Shown: positions 7,412 through 12,732 of the stretch, piece by piece
Numbering within the stretch: the stretch's first letter is position 1
Layout of the letters: each line of letters opens with the position of its first letter
Origin: Planctomycetia bacterium
GTDB lineage: Bacteria; Planctomycetota; Planctomycetia; Gemmatales; Gemmataceae
NCBI GenBank assembly: GCA_022616395.1
Contig: JAKEEV010000218.1
Coordinates: 1-12,732, forward strand
DNA length: 12,732 bases
Direction of reading: 5' to 3'
Made by a program: the position numbers and the translations under genes
Notes under the pieces: model-generated
Databases searched by the model: none
Seen by the model: only the letters and a program-made list of their open reading frames with translations
Told to the model about the DNA's origin: nothing

Positions 7412-7828
7412 ATGTTCCGACTGTTCGCGGGCGGTTTCGCGCTTGCAATCCTCGCCCTGAGTTCCGGTTCTCCGGTCACAGCGCAAGACAAGAAAGACAA
7501 GAAGGACAAAGTTACAACGTGGGTGCGCGAAGCCGACGGGATCGACCTGAAACTTGAAGTGGGGAAGGACTCAATCAAGTTCTACGTGATGCAGGGCGAC
7601 AACGGGGCCATCGTGACAACCAAGATGACAGTCAAGGACGGCGTCACGATGCTCGAAGTCACCGATGTGGAAGAGAAAGGCAACTTCCCCCCCAAGCCGA
7701 AGAAGGGGCTGAAGCTCAGCTTCAAGTGGACTGTCAAGGGCGAGATCGCCAAGCTCTCAGACCTCGAAGGCGAGGGGCTTGAAAACGCCAAGCCGGTCCT
7801 TGAAGGAGAATACAAGTTGAAGAAGTAA
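7412..7828 (+). CDS. Small exported protein of unknown function, 138 aa
   Basis: Residues 1-24 form a signal peptide (hydrophobic FALAILAL, likely cleavage after SPVTA). A Lys/Asp-rich stretch (QDKKDKKDK) follows, then about 100 residues with alternating beta pattern: DLKLEVGKDSIKFYVMQG, IVTTKMTVKDGVTMLEVTDV and LKLSFKWTVKGEIAKLSDLEG. The fold is probably a small beta-sandwich or barrel in the periplasm or outside the cell. The function is unknown. The ATG at 7412 was chosen because AAGGAG at 7399-7404 sits 7 bases before it and a signal peptide begins exactly there. A longer frame from 7322 would bury the signal peptide behind 30 residues. The stop is followed 3 bases later by a large perfect hairpin, a probable terminator. 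The gene is convergent with the membrane-protein gene. Confidence 0.87.
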   Translation: MFRLFAGGFALAILALSSGSPVTAQDKKDKKDKVTTWVREADGIDLKLEVGKDSIKFYVMQGDNGAIVTTKMTVKDGVTMLEVTDVEEKGNFPPKPKKGLKLSFKWTVKGEIAKLSDLEGEGLENAKPVLEGEYKLKK

Positions 7829-7831
7829 CAC

Positions 7832-7963
7832 AATCGGAGCCGGAAGCGTAAGCGACTTGGTTTCCCGTCGCTTACGCTTCCGGCTCCGATTGAGATGAAA
7901 ACCGTCGCGACACTTCCGGCTCCGATTGAGATGAAAACCGTCGCTTACGCTTCCGGCTCCGAA
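7832..7963. repeat. Perfect 25-bp inverted repeat plus two tandem copies, running into a gene end
   Basis: Arms at 7832-7856 and 7867-7891 are perfectly complementary with a 10-base loop (TTGGTTTCCC). The arm core is CGGAGCCGGAAGCGTAAGC. The right arm starts a tandem array: a 37-base unit at 7867-7903, a variant 36-base unit at 7904-7939 (with the 5' part changed to GTCGCGACAC), and a partial third unit at 7940-7963. Units are joined by GAGATGAAAACC. The third unit overlaps the 3' end of the minus-strand membrane-protein gene. The hairpin may terminate transcription from both sides. Confidence 0.9.
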
Positions 7964-8787
7964 AAAGCGACTGCCGCTTGCGGAGCGGCAGCGGGCGCTT
8001 TCGGCACGCGGTTGGGTGTGAACAACAACGGCATCACCAGAAGCATGGTGAGGAAGCCCCAGGCGACGGCCAGCATGAGAGCGTGAGTGAATGAGAATCG
8101 GAGGACCGGCCAGAACGCCACGAACCAGATCACAAACAACATCGCGTTGAGCAAGAGGGAGACGGCAATCGTTCCGGTGCTGGGCACGAACAGCGTGCCG
8201 AGCTGCTGCTCATCGATGTATCGACTGCCATTCTGCTCGACGTACTTCCGCTCGTTGGTGTAGGTCTTCCTCCCCGTCTTGTCGATCTCGGTCTTGGCGT
8301 CGTAGCGCACCGGTTCGGGATCGTTGGCCGTCTTGACTCGAAGCGCTCCGGTCATGTACGGGGTTTCGCCTGTGCTCCCGCTGGGCTTGAACACCTCTCC
8401 GCTGCGTTCGTCCACAAACCGCGCCCCCTTCCCGCCGACACTTCGCTTGAACTTCACCGTCACCTCGACCGGGTTGCCGTTGGCGTCCGTCTGGATTTGC
8501 CCTTTGCCATCGTTGAGCCAGCGCACGGCTTCAAACTCGGTGAACTCGGTGGTCGTGTAGTCCGCAAAGTTGAAGAACGTGTCGTAGCGGCCGGGGTTCC
8601 GCTTGTCGATCCACACCCACAGAGTGATGAACCCACCGACAAGCACCGCGGCCACCAGCGCGCGGATCGGCATCCGGTTGGCCGCTTGCTGGTAGAAGTA
8701 ACCCTGAAGGATCATTCCACCGCCCAGAAACAGGGCGAACAGAGCCATCGTCACCATGACGAACACAAGCAACAGCGACACGGGCAC
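7945..8787 (-). CDS. Four-helix membrane protein of unknown function, 280 aa
   Basis: Predicted membrane segments are at about residues 3-25, 41-60, 207-229 and 234-256. The 140-residue loop between helices 2 and 3 is polar and beta-rich (FEAVRWLNDGKGQIQTDANG, VEVTVKFKRSVGGKGARFVD), with no motif I can name. The tail is Ala/Pro-rich. With four helices the termini and the loop fall on definite sides, but I cannot say which. The start is unsure: GTG at 8787 lacks a ribosome binding site, another GTG is at 8781 and the first ATG is at 8757. The frame stays open for 22 codons upstream of 8787 without a start codon, until a TGA at 8854-8856 inside a palindromic repeat. The last codons (SEPEA and stop) come from the repeat at 7940-7963. 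Confidence 0.82.
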   Translation of the reverse strand: MPVSLLLVFVMVTMALFALFLGGGMILQGYFYQQAANRMPIRALVAAVLVGGFITLWVWIDKRNPGRYDTFFNFADYTTTEFTEFEAVRWLNDGKGQIQTDANGNPVEVTVKFKRSVGGKGARFVDERSGEVFKPSGSTGETPYMTGALRVKTANDPEPVRYDAKTEIDKTGRKTYTNERKYVEQNGSRYIDEQQLGTLFVPSTGTIAVSLLLNAMLFVIWFVAFWPVLRFSFTHALMLAVAWGFLTMLLVMPLLFTPNRVPKAPAAAPQAAVAFSEPEA

Positions 8788-8846
8788 CTCGGCAGTGGTG
8801 GAGAGAAAGTCGGTCGGGTCGAAGTTTACTTCTTCACCTGGAGTGT

Positions 8847-8974
8847 GGAAGGCTCACGGCACCGCCGAACCTGGGAGTAATTCCAGGATTCGGGAACCGC
8901 GACCGGCGGGGTTGTTCCAGCCCCGAATCCTGGAATTACTCCCAGGTTCGAAAGCGGTGCTGGAACAGCCTTCC
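8847..8974. repeat. Large imperfect palindrome with perfect 28-bp core arms
   Basis: Arms 8867-8894 and 8922-8949 are perfect inverted copies around a 27-base centre; the arm contains CCTGGGAGTAATTCCAGGA. Outside them, GCACCGC (8859-8865) pairs with GCGGTGC (8954-8960), and GGAAGGCT (8847-8854) pairs with AGCCTTCC (8967-8974). The whole structure is therefore about 128 bases. It has no coding content and no transposase nearby, so it looks like a non-autonomous (MITE- or REP-like) element. Confidence 0.85.
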
Positions 8975-9099
8975 TCACGTCGTGTGTAAAGCCAAGCGCT
9001 CAGGCGACGCAACATCGCCCTGCTGGAAACCAGCGAGCTAAACTCGACCCGACCGATGCGAACACGGTATCTGCGAGACTTGCGCCGGGCAAGGGGTCA
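8975..9099. other. Spacer without gene
   Basis: Between two palindromic elements I see no gene. The only structure is GCTGG-AAA-CCAGC at 9022-9034. Together with its neighbours it makes a 525-base gene-free region between 8788 and 9312. Confidence 0.5.
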
Positions 9100-9193
9100 T
9101 GACCCACCCCGCTCGCTTCGCTCGCCGCCCCTCCCTTGAGGGAGGGGGAAAGATAAAGCCCCCTCCCTCAAGGGCGGGGTTGGGGGTGGGTCA
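9100..9193. repeat. Nested GC-rich palindrome upstream of the 508-aa gene
   Basis: The ends TGACCCACCCC (9100-9110) and GGGGTGGGTCA (9183-9193) are perfect inverted copies. Inside, 9134-9148 and 9159-9173 form a perfect 15-bp stem with loop AAAGATAAAG. The left arm also holds its own palindrome, CCCCTCCC-TTGA-GGGAGGGG (9128-9147). The layout is that of a dispersed REP-like element. Confidence 0.8.
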
Positions 9194-9244
9194 AGCTTCG
9201 CAACCCAATCCGACTCTTCCCATCTTCCCCGCTTCCGGTTGGCG

Positions 9245-9272
9245 TTGTGTCCTTGACTTGCCTCGCTATAGT
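9245..9272 (+). promoter_or_regulatory. Candidate promoter for the 508-aa gene
   Basis: TTGTGT (9245-9250) and TATAGT (9267-9272) are 16 bases apart. Transcription would start near 9279, about 34 bases before the GTG at 9313. This argues against the in-frame GTG at 9247 as the true start, because it would lie inside the promoter. Confidence 0.45.
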
Positions 9273-9312
9273 CCGCTCGCCAAACGGTTCTCCTCACCTC
9301 GGAGAAGCCCCC

Positions 9313-10839
9313 GTGTCTGTCGGAATGCTCGCTCTCGCTTTACTCGTCCCGACCGCTCCTCCTGAACCCACCGGGTTACAGAAAGGCGATGAACTCACCT
9401 TTGTCGGCACGGTCGAGGAGCAAGTGCGCCGACCCGGTAATCAATTCCGGCGGTTACAGAAGCTCGAAATCCGCGTGCTGGTTCTCGAACAACACGAAAC
9501 TTCAGTGGACGTGGCGGTTCTCACGCTGTTGCGCCGAACGGATGACGCGGTCGCTGGCGCCGTCGGCACAGTCACCGGAGGAACGCCGGAGAAAACCACT
9601 CCCCCCGCGGCTCGGCTCGACCTGATCCGTGTACATGCCGATGGGACTTCGCACCACCTTCACCCCGTCGGCCCTCGTCCGCTCGTGTTCGATCACAAAA
9701 CACCCGCTCGCGCTCTGCCAGCGATTCCACTGGATGCGTTCGCACCGTTTGAGTTTGGAATGTTTCCTCCCAAACCTCCACGTGCGGCTCCAGACAAGCC
9801 CTGGAGCATCGCTTCAAGCGCGCCAAATCGCCCGGCGGAGACGTGGCAGGCTCAGGGAAACGAGTTCATCACCGCCGAGCGCTGCGCTTTGCTTGTGATG
9901 AATCAACAGTCTCCGAACTGGGATAAGCCCGTCGGCGGAAAGACCGCGTGGCATCGCGCGGATGCCGTGTGGGTCTCCACGCTCGACTCAACAGCTCGCA
10001 AGGTGCATCGAGTCATCAAGCATCGCGACGGACTGGCGACGGAACTGGCTGCGTGGGTTGAAGTGAAGTACCAACTCAAAGACCAGACGCGAGTCATCAA
10101 CCACACGTTCGACCGCTACCGGCGTGATGTGGAAGTCGCGTTCTCAACCTCCGCCGATGTCGCACCGCTTCTACCCGAAGCAGCGAAACTCGGCCCGAAG
10201 CATTTCGAGCCGCGCTTACAGAATATCGATAAGTATCTCAAGGAATCGGATCCTTCCAGCCCGTATCGAGAAGCGGTTCTGGCCGTGCGCAGGCAACTGG
10301 ACGCCGCACGCCGAGGAGAAGCCGTTCCTACTTCACTGGGCACTCCAACTCGCAACGTCTGGCCCGAACCGGGTCGCCCCGCGGCCGATTTCACCGCCGG
10401 CAAGTTCCGGCTTTCAGATCAACGCGGAAAGCTGGTCGTGCTGATCTTCTTCCAGCCGGGGAACGAGACAACGGACCTCACGCTGGCCATCGCGGACGCG
10501 CTTCACCAGAAGTACGGCACCCGAGCCGCAATCATTCCTCTGGTCGTGTCCGACGACGTGGTGAGTGGGCTGAAGGACCGCGACCGGCGAAAGCTCACCG
10601 TTCCCATTTACGACGGCACACAGGCGGAAACGGCCTACGCGGTCGAATCCGTTCCGCGCTTCGTGGTCATCGACAAGGAAGGCGTGGTGAAGTGGACGTT
10701 CAGCGGAGTGGGTGCCGAAACCGGTTATTCCACCCGCGTGGAGCTAGAGCGCCTCCTTCCACTAACCTCCCCGAACGCTCCACCCGGAACAACCCGTCCA
10801 CCCGGAACCGGAACCGGAGGAATGCTTCCGCGACCATGA
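9313..10839 (+). CDS. Protein with Cys-less thioredoxin/peroxiredoxin-like C-terminal domain, 508 aa
   Basis: Numbering is from GTG 9313. Residues 4-14 (GMLALALLVPT region) look like a short, weak signal peptide, so export is likely but not sure. Residues about 24-300 are a beta-rich region I do not recognise. Residues about 352-490 match the AhpC/TSA-thioredoxin fold: GRPAADFTAGKF, LSDQRGKLVVLIFF, an alpha helix, IIPLVVSDD, and SVPRFVVIDKEGVVKW, which keeps the proline before the beta strand (448). At the active-site position (379-387) the sequence is FFQPGNETT, with no Cys, so it cannot work as a normal thiol enzyme. The tail is Pro/Gly/Thr-rich. The start was chosen by GGAG at 9301-9304, 8 bases before the GTG, and by the candidate promoter; ATG 9325 is an alternative. 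It lies alone between two repeat-filled gaps. Confidence 0.85.
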   Translation: MSVGMLALALLVPTAPPEPTGLQKGDELTFVGTVEEQVRRPGNQFRRLQKLEIRVLVLEQHETSVDVAVLTLLRRTDDAVAGAVGTVTGGTPEKTTPPAARLDLIRVHADGTSHHLHPVGPRPLVFDHKTPARALPAIPLDAFAPFEFGMFPPKPPRAAPDKPWSIASSAPNRPAETWQAQGNEFITAERCALLVMNQQSPNWDKPVGGKTAWHRADAVWVSTLDSTARKVHRVIKHRDGLATELAAWVEVKYQLKDQTRVINHTFDRYRRDVEVAFSTSADVAPLLPEAAKLGPKHFEPRLQNIDKYLKESDPSSPYREAVLAVRRQLDAARRGEAVPTSLGTPTRNVWPEPGRPAADFTAGKFRLSDQRGKLVVLIFFQPGNETTDLTLAIADALHQKYGTRAAIIPLVVSDDVVSGLKDRDRRKLTVPIYDGTQAETAYAVESVPRFVVIDKEGVVKWTFSGVGAETGYSTRVELERLLPLTSPNAPPGTTRPPGTGTGGMLPRP

Positions 10840-10888
10840 TTGTCGAGTGACGCAAAGCGGAGATACGATGCGTTGAGTGGAGTGTGGT

Positions 10889-11014
10889 CCGCTCGCTCCG
10901 CGAGCGGCAGGATTGTAGACATCACGCTCCGCGTGATGCCGTCACTATCGCGACGGGCTTGGATGCGCTCGCGTTGCTCGCGACCCTCACGCGGAGCGTG
11001 AGAGGACTACAATC
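10889..11014. repeat. Cluster of GC-rich hairpins bounded by GATTGTAG/CTACAATC
   Basis: GATTGTAG (10911-10918) and CTACAATC (11007-11014) are perfect inverted ends. Between them lie CATCACGC-TCC-GCGTGATG (10920-10938), CCGTC/GACGG (10939-10956) and CTCACGC-GGA-GCGTGAG (10986-11002). Just outside is CCGCTCGC-TCC-GCGAGCGG (10889-10907). Three of these hairpins have 3-base loops (TCC or GGA). Open frames through the region look accidental. Confidence 0.8.
11008..11013 (+). promoter_or_regulatory. Candidate -10 (TACAAT) for the 163-aa gene
   Basis: TACAAT lies in the right terminal repeat of the hairpin cluster and would start transcription near 11020, 17 bases before the ATG at 11037. No good -35 is visible. 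The inverted left copy gives TACAAT on the minus strand too. Confidence 0.3.
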
Positions 11015-11036
11015 TCGCACCCGACAGGGCTGCCCG

Positions 11037-11528
11037 ATGACCGAGTACGACATCCAGGGACCGACTCGAATCTGTTCAGCGACCGGTCGCGAACTCAAGC
11101 CCGGCGACCGCTTCTTCGCGGTGCTGGCCGAAGCCGGCGGGAAGCTCGTTCGCACCGACTATTCCGCCGAAGCGTGGACAGGCGCGCCCGCAAGCGCAGT
11201 TGCGTACTGGGCGGGCAAAGTTCCCGCAGTCGGGCACAAGCCCCGCAAGCCGGTAGTCAACGACGACCTGTTGCTCGATTGCTTCGACCGACTGAAGGAC
11301 ACCGCCGATCCTGACGGCCTGAACTTTCGCTATGTCGCGGCTCTGTTGCTCATGCGTCGGAAGCGGTTCAAGTTCGAGGACGCGGCCCGCGATGAGTCCG
11401 GGCGCGATGTGCTGATCCTGCGCGACGCTCGCGGAGGCGCGGTTCACCATGTAGTCGACCCGCGACTCACCGACGACCAGATTGCCTCTGTCCAGACCGA
11501 AGTGTTCCGCGTGCTGGGATGGGAATGA
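11037..11528 (+). CDS. Conserved planctomycete-type protein of unknown function, 163 aa
   Basis: The protein begins MTEYDIQGPTRICSATGRE and continues LKPGDRFFAVLAEAGGKLVR, a beta-rich N-terminal domain (residues about 1-60) ending near AYWAGKVP. A helical middle follows (DDLLLDCFDRLKDTADPDGLNFRYVAALLLMRRKRFKFED, about 78-117). The C-terminal beta part reads DVLILRDARGGAVHHVVDPRLTDDQIASVQTEVFRVLGW. There is no signal peptide or membrane segment. I recall this protein only from planctomycetes and without a function; it has just two Cys, so a zinc site is unlikely. AGGG at 11025-11028 sits 8 bases before the ATG, which decides the start. An in-frame extension to 10884 would translate the hairpin repeat. 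The TGA is followed directly by a 7-bp repeat array. Confidence 0.87.
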   Translation: MTEYDIQGPTRICSATGRELKPGDRFFAVLAEAGGKLVRTDYSAEAWTGAPASAVAYWAGKVPAVGHKPRKPVVNDDLLLDCFDRLKDTADPDGLNFRYVAALLLMRRKRFKFEDAARDESGRDVLILRDARGGAVHHVVDPRLTDDQIASVQTEVFRVLGWE

Positions 11529-11662
11529 CAGTCATCAGTCATCAGTTATCAGTTACCAGTAATCGAGTGATCAGTGCTCGGTGAACAGTCATCAGTTATC
11601 AGGAAGAGTGACGAACACCGATGACTGATTACTGATCACTGATCACTGATCTCTGATCTCTG
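11529..11662. repeat. Heptamer tandem repeats in two opposed blocks
   Basis: Eleven consecutive units of about 7 bases start directly after the TGA and run to 11606. They include CAGTCAT, CAGTTAT, CAGTTAC, CAGTAAT and CAGTGCT; one unit has 8 bases. After a 14-base spacer, six inverted units follow at 11621-11662: ATGACTG, ATTACTG, ATCACTG twice and ATCTCTG twice. The two blocks can fold on each other into a long imperfect hairpin. The pattern resembles short tandemly repeated repetitive sequences known from cyanobacteria. Confidence 0.9.
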
Positions 11663-11685
11663 GCCTCTTCCAATGAGGTTCAACG

Positions 11686-12624
11686 ATGTATCGCGCAAGC
11701 GCCCTCTTCCTCGTGGCTGTCATCCTGTGCCCCGCCGTTGGGTGCGAGTGGATGAAGAACATCGGCGAGAAGAAGATCACCCAGAAGGATGGCGGACCGC
11801 TGGCAAAGGTCGCGCCGGACCAACTGGTGACCTACCTCAACGACCGCGCCGCGCGGTTGCAATCTCTCAGTTACGGGGAAGCGCGCGTGGTGGCTCGAGA
11901 CAACAGCCGCGCGATTCCGCTCTCGCTCCCCGCGTTGCGCGGATACGTCGATGCCAGTCAACCGCGAAACTTCCGCATGACGGCCACCGGCACAGTCGGC
12001 GGAAAGGTCGATCTTGGCTCGAATCAGGATCAGTTCTGGGTCTATGTCGATGCGCCCAGTTCCAACCCGCTGTTCGTGTTTGCTTCACACTCCGACTTCG
12101 AGAGCGGCAAGGCGAAGATTCCCGGCGGAATCCCCTTCGAGCCGGACTGGGTGATGCAAGCTCTGGGCATGGCCACGTTCCCGCCCAACAACCAGTACAC
12201 CGCTCGCGCCGACGACAAGACGCGCACTTACCACCTCACCTGGCCCTCCACGACGCCAAACGGAGTCGCCATCGTCAAGGAAGTCGTCTTCGATGGAGAC
12301 GCGGCCACCGGCAACCGCCCGCAGGTGAAAAAACACATCGTCCGAAACGCAAAGGGGAAAGTGATCTGCTCCGCCGAGATCAAGACCGCGCAGACAGTTC
12401 AGACGGGCGAGCGGGACGCGAAAAACCAACCGCTGGCCGTTCAGTACCCCACGCAGTTAGTGTTGCGGTGGGAGGAGCAGAAGTTCGAGATGGATCTGGA
12501 ACTCAAAAGCGCTCAGCCGAACAAGGGCTTCACCGAGGAGGCGTCCCGCCGACTCTTCTCTCGGCCCACCATCCCCGGTACCACTCCGATTGACTTGGCG
12601 AAATACGAAGTGCCACTCAAATAG
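11686..12624 (+). CDS. Lipoprotein with LolA-like features, 312 aa
   Basis: The N-terminus is a lipoprotein signal: short charged start, hydrophobic LFLVAVILCP, then AVGC with Cys20 as the lipidated residue and Glu21 after it, so membrane-anchored at the cell envelope. The mature part looks beta-rich, with a helix (LVTYLNDRAARLQSLSYGEA, about 48-67). It then has ALRGYVDASQPRNFRMTATG, GSNQDQFWVYVD and, near the C-terminus, YPTQLVLRWEEQKFEMDLEL. This order (N-terminal helix, then PxxFR, then DxFWVY) resembles LolA/LolB and DUF4292-type lipoprotein carriers, which bind hydrophobic ligands in a beta shell. The match is weak and from memory, so the role is a suggestion. GAGG at 11675-11678 sits 7 bases before the ATG at 11686. 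The upstream gap is the heptamer repeat, with no clear promoter, so it may be read from the 163-aa gene. Confidence 0.85.
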   Translation: MYRASALFLVAVILCPAVGCEWMKNIGEKKITQKDGGPLAKVAPDQLVTYLNDRAARLQSLSYGEARVVARDNSRAIPLSLPALRGYVDASQPRNFRMTATGTVGGKVDLGSNQDQFWVYVDAPSSNPLFVFASHSDFESGKAKIPGGIPFEPDWVMQALGMATFPPNNQYTARADDKTRTYHLTWPSTTPNGVAIVKEVVFDGDAATGNRPQVKKHIVRNAKGKVICSAEIKTAQTVQTGERDAKNQPLAVQYPTQLVLRWEEQKFEMDLELKSAQPNKGFTEEASRRLFSRPTIPGTTPIDLAKYEVPLK

Positions 12625-12660
12625 TGTGAGTGCCTCGCAAGTGCGAGTGTGAGTGTGAGT
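12625..12660. repeat. GTGAGTG-type short repeats after the lipoprotein stop
   Basis: TGTGAGTG occurs right after the TAG, and GAGTGTGAGTGTGAGTGA at 12645 onward repeats the same 6-base pattern. It leads directly into the hairpin at 12662. Confidence 0.6.
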
Positions 12661-12661
12661 G

Positions 12662-12730
12662 AAAGACAGAAGACCGGAAGCGCTCTTGCCTCTGGTCTTC
12701 TGTCTTTCTGTCTTCACTCTTCTTGTTTTT
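12662..12730 (+). terminator. Probable terminator of the lipoprotein gene
   Basis: AAAGACAGAAGACC (12662-12675) pairs perfectly with GGTCTTCTGTCTTT (12694-12707) across an 18-base loop. A T-rich tail ending TTGTTTTT follows some 20 bases later. The 3' arm carries an extra copy of CTGTCTT, allowing a second pairing in which GAGTGA upstream pairs with TCACTC at the far end. It is the only hairpin here with a T run nearby. Confidence 0.55.
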
Positions 12731-12732
12731 CA

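Noticed and set aside
7832..7963. CRISPR array
   Set aside because: Three related units of 36-37 bases occur, but there are no unique spacers of constant length between them and no cas genes; it is a tandem/inverted repeat.
8847..9193. Insertion sequence with transposase
   Set aside because: Inverted repeats are present but no transposase-like frame lies between or beside them, so at most non-autonomous elements.
11529..11662. Iteron-type origin or CRISPR
   Set aside because: Units are only 7 bases and degenerate, adjoin a stop codon, and no replication gene is nearby.
11673..12593. 306-residue plus-strand frame overlapping the lipoprotein gene
   Set aside because: The other frame has a lipobox, ribosome binding site and ordered beta-strand pattern; this one is rich in Arg, Gly and Ser without structure.

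Overview
The window looks like a chromosomal stretch of a planctomycete of the Gemmata group (Gemmataceae). The reasons are indirect. The DNA is GC-rich. It holds a secreted leucine-rich-repeat protein of the TDAGLKELAG type, which is abundant in these genomes. Several proteins resemble families I know only as planctomycete proteins of unknown function. Nearly every gap carries a palindromic repeat. No database search was possible, so the placement is recognition, not proof.

Layout. Positions 1-149 show nothing convincing. On the minus strand (150-1028) lies a cupin plus AraC-type regulator, split by an in-frame TGA at 690-692. Divergent from it, a secreted 464-residue LRR protein runs 1156-2550. 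It is followed by a 392-residue cytoplasmic helical protein of unknown function (2620-3798). A minus-strand gene for a 991-residue exported protein (3900-6875) converges on it. That protein has a glycosidase-like core whose expected catalytic Glu appears to be missing. Divergent from it are a 95-residue helical protein (7022-7309) and a 138-residue exported protein (7412-7828). A four-helix membrane protein (7945-8787, minus) converges on those. After a 525-base gap of palindromic DNA come three plus-strand genes: a 508-residue protein with a thioredoxin-like C-terminus lacking cysteines (9313-10839), a 163-residue protein of unknown function (11037-11528) and a lipoprotein with a LolA-like look (11686-12624).

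How the genes work together. I see no tight operon, and no phage, CRISPR, transposase, rRNA or tRNA. Five of the nine intact genes encode exported proteins by their signal peptides (one of these signals is weak), and one more encodes a membrane protein, so the common theme is the cell envelope. Most genes seem to be transcribed singly. Three starts share an extended -10 motif (TG-N-[TC]A-N-ACTG) with a short leader, and two others share TCGCTATAG.

The most distinctive feature is the spacer DNA. At least seven different inverted or tandem repeat families occupy the gaps. Several start directly after stop codons. One supplies the last codons and stop of a gene, and one lies where a gene's start should be. 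I do not see a clearly new defence or biosynthetic system. The leads worth following are the broken regulator, the two apparently catalytically degenerate enzyme folds, and the relation of repeats to gene ends.
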